A stretch of 62,768 bases of DNA from Acanthaster planci (taxonomy: Eukaryota; Echinodermata; Asteroidea; Valvatida; Acanthasteridae). Each line of letters starts with the position of its first letter. Position 1 is the first letter of the stretch. The translations under genes and the position numbers were made by a program. Below are positions 56,701 through 62,768 of this stretch, piece by piece. The notes beneath the pieces are model-generated. The model did no database searches. It was not told the DNA's origin and was given only the letters and a program-made list of their open reading frames with translations. The stretch is from the NCBI RefSeq assembly GCF_001949145.1, contig NW_019091434.1, positions 1-62,768 of the forward strand, given 5' to 3'.

Positions 56701-59700
56701 TTGCAATGCAACCACATGCTGACAAACTTGACAAAAGATACTAATTAGTAGGCCTATCTTTTCCCCCTAGAAAGTTAGCTCCCTTAATTTCAAACTGTAG
56801 ATGTGTCACTGGGATGAGCCAGTGGAAAAACTTAAACACCTTCCTGTAGCTATGAAAAAAGTGTGTAATCAGGATTGACCTAGTCTCCTCTTTTGCATTT
56901 CATTATAATTCTGAATCACCTGGCGGGTCAATTTCACAGTGCTGGCCCGAGTACCCATCGATGCATACACATATAGCGGTGACGTCGTTCATGGGAAAGC
57001 AAGTGGCGCCATTTTGACACGGATTGACGGTCTCGTTGCACGGGTGAACTGAGGAAAATGAACACGATGAAAAGTCAAAGAGGGCATATCCGTTTTAATC
57101 AACTGGCTGCGGCTGGCAGTAACACACAAGTCTACGGGAAGAGGATGGAGCTGCTATTACCTGTGGCTACCATGAGCACAGGTGCTATTGCCAACCACAG
57201 CCATGACTTCCAGACATGGCCCGGAAAGGGTCCCTAGTTTTGAAATAAAACTGAACAGCGTATCACCCATGATTGTTAGCAAACCACCATTTTCATTTTA
57301 ATAGCTGCTTCCTTACTGATATTATTTAAGCTTATGTCGGATCGGCCGGTGTGCCCATTATTTTCGGATTACTTTGCCTATTAACAGTTCATGTATATGA
57401 TTACACGGCTACATTTGTGCTTGTTTTCAACCAACAGGTGACCCTTTTCTGAGAAACAGGAAAGCAGCAAATTAGCATAAATGTTGTCTAAAATCACAGC
57501 TGCTTCGGTACACCTCCCGGCAATTTCTGCACCAGCCCCGTATCATAAGGGTCTGCGAGTGAGACTAACCAGTACAGTTTACCAGAAACAAAACCAGTAC
57601 ACATTCCAAAAAAGAATTAGAAGCTTGAACTGGATGTCTGTTTGCAGTGAGTAAAAGATTGAAACTGCGAAGGCAAGAAAAAGCCAAGAAGTGGAATTTT
57701 GAAAGAAAAGGAGAACAAGAAAAGCCATAGTACTATGAAAATCTACACAACAAATCAAGCTCGTGAACTGCGTGCAAATTCTTCGCGTGCCAACAATCTA
57801 GTACTACCTGTGCTTCTCGGAAGTGGCTATTAAGAGCAAGTGGCTAGTATAGGCGCATGTGCTTCTGTTAGCCGGAGCCATAACTCTCAGACGGCTTTGA
57901 AGTACTGCATGCAGTATTGATGCCCTTATTCTCAGTCACAGTGATGCGTCCCTGTTGCCACTCTTACAATACTAGCAATGCTGTTAACGTGCACTAGCCG
58001 TTAGCAACCTCTTTCCCTATCTAACCTGCAGGTTCAAGTTCACAGTACAGGCCGCTAAAACGGTTGAAACACACGCAGTGTGCGATGGTGTCGTTCACGT
58101 TGACACACACAGCACCGTTCTGACACGGGTTGACCTGATCGTTACAGGGAAGGTCTGAGACGTAGGTCCAAAAAGAGGGAAGCAAAAATGACTCGATAAC
58201 GATGTTGTTGCCCTAGCAAAGCATGATCTTTCCTATAAGTGAAGCAATAAAGGACCTTTTCAAGGGCATATTGATTCCTCTCAATAAGTATCACAATAAA
58301 CTTTGATGGGGAATTTACATTACCTCTCTCGCAACGATCACCGACAAAGCCGTCGGTGCACCGACAAAATGCCGCGGAGTTCATCTCCACGCAGGTTGCT
58401 CCGTTCAGACAAGGGTTGACGTTTTCGTGGCAAGGACCCTCTGTGGATGAGATAAAAACTATTGACATGAGCAAAAGAACAGCCATGCAAGTCATGCTTC
58501 ACATGGGTAAAAGGATTACATTGGAAGCATTACGTTGTCTCTGAAAAGTACCTTGTTGGCAACGATCTCCGACATAATGGTCCACGCAGATGCACACCGC
58601 TGCTGAGTTCTGTTCTACACACGTCGCTCCGTTCTGACATGGGTTGATGGTGTCGTGACAAGGGGGCACTGCAATAGCATTGATGTCAAAAAGAGAAATG
58701 AAGGGATATGTATCCATGGATTCAAACAAGTTTGACTTACTATTTTTCTTTAGACTTTTAATCTACTTATGAGTGATACACAGTTTGGTTCCTCCATGTT
58801 AACATTCACATTGTCAAGTGATTTTTATCTAAATCATTCCGATACACACTTAATGTACAGCGAGTGACGCCAAGGGTTCCTGCACACCTCTGTCGCAAAT
58901 GCTGTAACACCAACTCATCCCAGTAAGAAAGTCGATATTTTCTCACCCGTTTCGCATTGTGATCCAGTGAAGCCGTTCACACAGGCACAAACTGCCGTGA
59001 GACCATCATTAGAGGAGCACTGGCCGTCGTTTAAGCAGGGATTAAGCCCTTCGTCGCACGGATGAGCTGAAAAGAGAAACACGGGACCGTTTTCCCCCAA
59101 TCTCTTCTTGCTATTGTTTTTTGAAAATGAACACCCGACAGTCAGCTAGGAAACTGCATGATAATAAAGTATAAATAAGCAAGATTGCAATTCAACGAAA
59201 ATGCCAATTGCAACTACTACATAGTCCTGACGAAAAATACCAAATCTGCAGTTGTACAAAAATACGTGCAACCCAGAAAGGCTGGTGTACAACTAATTCG
59301 GTGCTAAAGGAAGTGCATGTATACTAACCATTTACAAAGGCTCTGAATATACTGAACAGCAATACAACCGTAAGCGTGGCTGCATTCTGTTAACAGACAG
59401 AGAGCTCGGAACAGTCATTTTTATAAGTGTGAGATGCATAATTCAATTAAGGAAACTCTCTAAGTTGGGTGCTTGTTTCGTGCCAAGAAACTGAAGGACC
59501 CACAGAGCCTGAAATTTATCTTGTTATACTCATCCTCCGCCCTGCAGAATTGAACCCATAAACCCGTGTCTGTTGGTAATCACTGTTGACCAAAACGAAG
59601 TTTCCTGTGCACATCTTTCCCTCAAAGAAGAAACAAATAGGCTACCACTCGTAACCTTATTGTACCTTTCAAATTAAATCATTGAGATTTTTCTTCATAA

Positions 59701-62433
59701 ACACAACAATGACGATTCCTGACCATGCTTTCACCTTCGAAATGTGCACCCAAACAATTCTAAATAGTAACCCATCTGCACCTACATATTAAACCACAAT
59801 ATCATAGGTACTGTTGTCAATCAAAGTTTCATGAGGCGAAGTGGATGAGGTAGGCCTATTTGATGTGAGTAGTGACTTATTAAGACTTAAAGTCACGGGT
59901 GGGAAACATGCAACGTAGACAAGTCCATTCTAGGATAGACTACAGGTGAATAGAGTGAATACAGTTTTTTCTGTATGTACCCTTCCGCAAATGGGACGAC
60001 CTGACCAGTGTACTGTGTATAGTTTGTTGTGGACGGCCGTAACAGATGCATAAGAACGTGGTGCTCAATGAGTTAAGCTATCAACTACACATGCACTTCA
60101 TTCACAGTATTATTTGTCTGCGGGTGGTGTGTTCTTCCCCGTGTGTCACAGTGCCACCGAGTCAGACTCAGTTTCTGACCTTCTTCGATTTCGCAAAACG
60201 CCCCCATGTGTCCCTCGGCACACACGCAAATTGCCGTCCGGTTGGCGGTGTTGAGACACGTGGAGCCCTCCCGACACGGGTTCGACTCTTCGTCGCAAAA
60301 GCTGGCCGACATATACGACTCTGCTTCTTAAGTAGAAGAAACAGTTTTCGTTTGCATTCCAAGATATGTCTAGAATCTAGAATAGGTTTCAGATCATGGA
60401 TCTCATATCTCTGAATAGATGTTGCGAACATAACCACTTCCAGGGCTCCTAAAACTTGTGGGGAGTTCTTGCACACACAGTGCTAAGAAAAGTTAGAATT
60501 GGAGAACAAAGTAAATACAAAAAATATAGAGAAAAAATCCATTTGTTCTCTTCAGTGAAACTCAACAGTTGACTCTTGAAAAAAAGAATACAGCCTTTAA
60601 CTTATCCGAGGTCAGATGGTTGCATGTATATAAAAATGTTGGAATATAAAGCAGAGAGGAAAGATTCAGAGAAAAGCATACCCCACGATGACAGACAACT
60701 CAGCTATCATTTTAGGGGAGAATGCTTGGGACTGATTGATCAAGTAACGCCCACACACTGTCTACTTACGAGGTGGAATTTCACACTGGGGTCCGGTGTA
60801 GCCATTTGCACAAGTGCAGCTGAACGAGAAGCCGATATACGAACACACGCCCCCGTTAAAACAAGGCTGGGGGAGACAGGGGTCATCTGAATGATCACAA
60901 AAAAACGAGAAAGTAGTAGAAATATACGGAGGAAAGGATTGAAAATGCCTGAAATTCTATCTAGACAAAATAAAATGACATGGAATGATGCCTATAAAGA
61001 TGGTGGTTGTTTATACGGCTGCAGGATGTGTGGGAGGGGGTACCATACCGTCTGGTTCACCACCATAAAATTACTTCTAACCTATTAACTGGAAATTTTT
61101 CCGCATAGTTTGGAGCTAAAACTTGTCAAAAATATTTCAAGTAAGAAGAAACCGTTTCTGTGAAAAAAGGAAACAAATTTACAGCCAAATACAGCCATTG
61201 AGCATCACTTAACACAAATTATAGCATGATTCGGACACAAAACCATTTAGTATAGCCTAACAAGTTGAAATTCTTGTAAGTTTGTAGAATGGTCCGTCCA
61301 CAAAGCTCTGTCTTCCTTACCCCTCTCGCAGTTGGTACCCATGAAGCCACTGGTGCACACACACACGTAATCGAGGTTGTTCCCCAAGTTGTAACACAGT
61401 CCACCGTTCTGACAGGGGATGGCTTGGCAAGGTTTCAAATCTAAAAAAATGAAGGGGGTCAAAGAATGAGATAATGATATCGATATGCAATGCTTAGATC
61501 CTTGAGCAGCGCCAGTGAGTTTAGGGTTCACAGAACAGCAAATCTGTTGCCAAATATGAGAGTATAGAATTATGTCCATAATATGGCATGGTTCTCGAGT
61601 GACACTGCCGGGCATCCACTGTAAGTACGAATCTGGGGGTCAGGAAAGGGGCCAACTGGGGCCATGCCAGTCCCAAAGGAGTAAAAGTTTTTTTATCAAA
61701 AAACACAAAAGGCTATTGGGGGCCGCTGCACATCAATTTCTTCAAAGTGATATGAACAACGTTTTGAAACATCTGAGGGGAACTGTCTAACTATTTTCAT
61801 AATCGACCATGCAAATTCTACTTAGGGGATCAAATTTCGGCTGTTACATTGTCAAGCACATCAACCGTGAATCCCAGATGTTACCGGTCTTGGCTTTAAT
61901 GCCACCCTTTAGTGTCATCCCCTTCCATGCCCAGCGAAGACTTACCCTCTTCACAGTTCTCTCCGGTGAAGTTGGCGGGGCAGACGCAGAAGTACGTGTT
62001 GTCATCCACGCGGTTGAAGCACCCGCCACCATTTTGGCAGGGGTCGTTGTCGCACGGTTTTATCTCTGGTCGCGTGGGACAAAAAACAAAATGACGACCA
62101 GAAATCAGAATTCGAACTGGCATTGACAACACTGATTCCCTTGAGACTGAAAAGTTTTCAAATACAGATTACAATTATGTAACCTTGAGTCCACCTGGGG
62201 AAAGCCAAAATTAAGATGTCCAGAAGTTCGCGGACACATGTACGAACATACAGGCCCAAGGAAAACTAAAACTTAAAAAATGAATTCGACATATTTCTTG
62301 TAGTTATTTTTCTTACTTGTTTCACAGTTCTTGCCGCTGTGGAGAGTGTCACACGTGCAGATGTAGTCGTTACCAACACTCTGGCAAATCCCGTTATTCA
62401 AACAGGGGGAGGAGCCACAGGGGTCGATGGCAA
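53649..62433 (-). CDS. EGF-B: multi-EGF protein, partial, 19 EGF exons
   Basis: Nineteen one-domain exons, all phase 1, read leftward from 62433; 5' exons lie beyond the window and no stop exon was found. The exons encode about 762 residues. Two kinds are mixed. The outer exons (first four and last four) are canonical short EGFs with C-x4-C starts (for example [17 protein letters not shown]), two of which match the O-glucose consensus C-x-S-x-[PA]-C. The central exons have C-x6-C starts like EGF-A ([11 protein letters not shown]), and one is a clear EGF-A type B. EGF-B is therefore a likely paralogue, and possibly the source, of EGF-A. A part-exon duplication is visible inside it. Membrane anchoring, ligand and name are unknown; nothing here identifies it as Notch, crumbs or fibropellin. 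Confidence 0.85.
53960..54067 (-). CDS. EGF-B exon 18
   Basis: 108 bp, the shortest: [36 protein letters not shown], end QTS. Canonical EGF with the GWTG turn. A/GTGAGT donor. Confidence 0.9.
54187..54309 (-). CDS. EGF-B exon 17
   Basis: 123 bp: [28 protein letters not shown], end ELG. CESNPC fits the O-glucose motif and CVNNGTC the O-fucose motif, as in Notch-type repeats. Confidence 0.92.
54630..54746 (-). CDS. EGF-B exon 16
   Basis: 117 bp: [39 protein letters not shown], end ETG. Canonical spacing. Confidence 0.9.
54939..55067 (-). CDS. EGF-B exon 15 (43 residues, PPG tail)
   Basis: 129 bp: [18 protein letters not shown], an enlarged C3-C4 loop [20 protein letters not shown] and a tail EIPPG that adds a proline linker. 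Exons 9 and 10 have the same length with LEPAG and IDPPG tails. Confidence 0.9.
55098..55140. repeat. 19-bp direct repeat, 24-bp period
   Basis: AGCAACCTGAAAGAACTCC occurs at 55098-55116 and 55122-55140, inside the intron between exons 14 and 15. Confidence 0.9.
55423..55542 (-). CDS. EGF-B exon 14
   Basis: 120 bp: [41 protein letters not shown]. The closest in-window relative is exon 11 (GEH-C-DQ end). Confidence 0.92.
55682..55798 (-). CDS. EGF-B exon 13
   Basis: 117 bp: [37 protein letters not shown], end ERG. Near-copy of exon 8. The flanking short intron toward exon 12 also matches the one toward exon 7. Confidence 0.93.
55906..56022 (-). CDS. EGF-B exon 12
   Basis: 117 bp: [37 protein letters not shown], end EQG. 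Near-copy of exon 7, sharing the rare VDHYVGD segment. Confidence 0.93.
56252..56371 (-). CDS. EGF-B exon 11
   Basis: 120 bp: [40 protein letters not shown], ending C/GTAGGC, which makes the split codon Arg-like instead of Gly. Paired with exon 14 by its MCVC and GEHCDQ blocks. Confidence 0.9.
56920..57048 (-). CDS. EGF-B exon 10 (43 residues, PPG tail)
   Basis: 129 bp: [11 protein letters not shown] with an NET sequon, [17 protein letters not shown] (B-like loop), [10 protein letters not shown], tail EIDPPG. Confidence 0.9.
57049..58025. other. EGF-B intron between exons 9 and 10
   Basis: 977 bp. Two segments (57130-57190 and 57800-57900) share GGAAG/TGGCTA/GAGCA words that suggest a decayed dispersed repeat, also faintly seen at 35620-35700. 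No EGF exon is hidden here that I can detect. Confidence 0.5.
58026..58154 (-). CDS. EGF-B exon 9 (43 residues)
   Basis: 129 bp: [30 protein letters not shown] (NDT sequon), [10 protein letters not shown], tail ELEPAG. The donor G/GTTAGA is weak. Confidence 0.88.
58324..58440 (-). CDS. EGF-B exon 8
   Basis: 117 bp: [37 protein letters not shown], end ERG. Left member of the duplicated block. Confidence 0.93.
58552..58668 (-). CDS. EGF-B exon 7
   Basis: 117 bp: [37 protein letters not shown], end QQG. Right member of the duplicated block, 111 bp from exon 8. Confidence 0.93.
58947..59066 (-). CDS. EGF-B exon 6 (EGF-A type B)
   Basis: 120 bp: [38 protein letters not shown], end ETG. It matches EGF-A type B in length, start, loop and end, the strongest link between the two genes. 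Exons 6 and 7 form a B-A pair in the same order as in EGF-A. Confidence 0.93.
59067..60179. other. EGF-B intron between exons 5 and 6
   Basis: 1113 bp, the longest intron seen in EGF-B. Low-complexity AT-rich sequence; no repeat or coding signal recognised. Confidence 0.6.
60180..60320 (-). CDS. EGF-B exon 5 (extended)
   Basis: 141 bp, 47 codons. The acceptor at AAGCAG/AG keeps phase 1 and gives the lead ESYMSASF; the nearer AG (GGCCAG) would break phase. [15 protein letters not shown] (O-fucose site), [10 protein letters not shown] with an NRT sequon, [10 protein letters not shown], tail EIEEG. The lead residues are the uncertain part. Confidence 0.82.
60770..60886 (-). CDS. EGF-B exon 4
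   Basis: 117 bp: [37 protein letters not shown], tail EIPPR through C/GTAAGT. Canonical EGF. Confidence 0.9.
61321..61440 (-). CDS. EGF-B exon 3
   Basis: 120 bp: [40 protein letters not shown], end ERG. Acceptor TTTTTTTAG. Confidence 0.92.
61946..62065 (-). CDS. EGF-B exon 2
   Basis: 120 bp: [40 protein letters not shown], end EEG. The D-x-N-x4-[FY]-x-C pattern resembles the Asp/Asn hydroxylation consensus, but the calcium-binding prefix is absent. Confidence 0.9.
62317..62433 (-). CDS. EGF-B exon 1 of those in window
   Basis: 117 bp: [11 protein letters not shown] (O-glucose motif CGSSPC), [28 protein letters not shown], end ETS. The AG acceptor (ATTTCAG) shows that more exons lie upstream, to the right of this window or within its last 300 bp. 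Confidence 0.9.
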
Positions 62434-62675
62434 CTGAAATTGGTCAGAGAGATCAGAAAGCAACACATATCAAGTAGAATACCAGTGCACAGAAAGTATT
62501 TCCCAAGTACTGTTTACTAAGGCGAGAAATTACTGCCACTAACTAAAGCCAGGTCCAAGGATGCCGCTGAGTTCGTGTTGTACATTGGGATGCTTCAAGC
62601 CAAATCACTTTGGCCTAAAACCAGTAAAGGCTCTAATAAAAGCGGATGTGCAAAATATAGACCCTAGCTAGTTTG

Positions 62676-62750
62676 GGGGAACAGGTTAGCGTAGATGTTC
62701 TTTCCTCGCTTTGTACCAACGAGGCCCAGGTTCGAGTCCCGGCTTGGCCC
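62676..62750 (+). repeat. tRNA-derived SINE-like element
   Basis: The A box TAGCGTAGATG (62687-62697) and a perfect B box GGTTCGAGTCC (62729-62739) have tRNA-like spacing, with an anticodon-arm-like segment between. The two outer arms do not pair (GGGGGAAC against GGCTTGGCCC), so it is a SINE head or decayed tRNA rather than a working tRNA gene. The element may continue past the window. Confidence 0.6.
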
Positions 62751-62768
62751 AGGCTTTAAGTGCATTTT

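Noticed and set aside
13146-62433. EGF-A and EGF-B as a single giant gene
   Set aside because: EGF-A has its own ATG and signal peptide at 41510-41579, and a complete opposite-strand gene lies between. A read-through transcript is unlikely.

Overview
The window is animal nuclear DNA. Genes are split by GT-AG introns, coding is sparse, short inverted-repeat elements are common, and two runs of N (17968-18424 and 33504-33618) mark a draft assembly. Gene content suggests an invertebrate deuterostome, most likely an echinoderm: long arrays of secreted EGF exons, a somatomedin-B/methuselah-like receptor, a jockey/CR1-like LINE, and TGTACA-rich satellite. The phylum is inference; no species-diagnostic gene is present.

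Layout. (1) 1-2499: no recognised gene; CpG/NRF1-like sequence near 2321-2336 probably marks the promoter of the next gene. (2) 2500-9605, plus: a 13-exon THOC6 gene (WD40 subunit of the THO/TREX mRNA-export complex), complete apart from doubt over a tiny first exon. (3) 9606-13145: repeat-rich convergent interval. (4) 13146-41579, minus: gene EGF-A, a signal-peptide exon followed by at least 33 one-exon EGF domains, a decayed EGF exon and a probable C-terminal linker exon. A 5'-truncated, stop-ridden LINE on the opposite strand sits in its first intron. (5) 43818-50550, plus: a three-exon gene for a 1000-residue receptor with signal peptide, one somatomedin-B domain, a long cysteine-rich ectodomain and a class-B/methuselah-type seven-helix region; a clear TATA box lies 54 bp before its start. 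(6) 53649-62433, minus: gene EGF-B, at least 19 EGF exons, with its 5' end beyond the right edge and its 3' end not found.

Every EGF exon in both genes is bounded by phase-1 introns, so single exons can be gained, lost or skipped without breaking the frame. In EGF-A, 24 successive exons plus the relic alternate strictly between two subtypes: A, usually 117 bp, core NGATC and end ERG; and B, usually 120 bp, with an F-S-x-D-G-like C3-C4 loop and end ETG/EIG/EQG. This implies growth by repeated duplication of a two-exon unit. In EGF-B a two-exon block with its intron is present twice (55682-56022 and 58324-58668). EGF-A and EGF-B share the same subtypes and look like linked paralogues, with the receptor gene between them in the opposite orientation. 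No ligand-receptor relation can be shown from sequence.

The most notable material is the alternating EGF array, its decaying members (relic at 17217-17315, four-cysteine exon at 26141-26227, exons missing the G-[FY]-x-G turn), the intron-inclusive duplication in EGF-B, and the mobile-element families filling the introns, including two TTAA-ended piggyBac-like copies.
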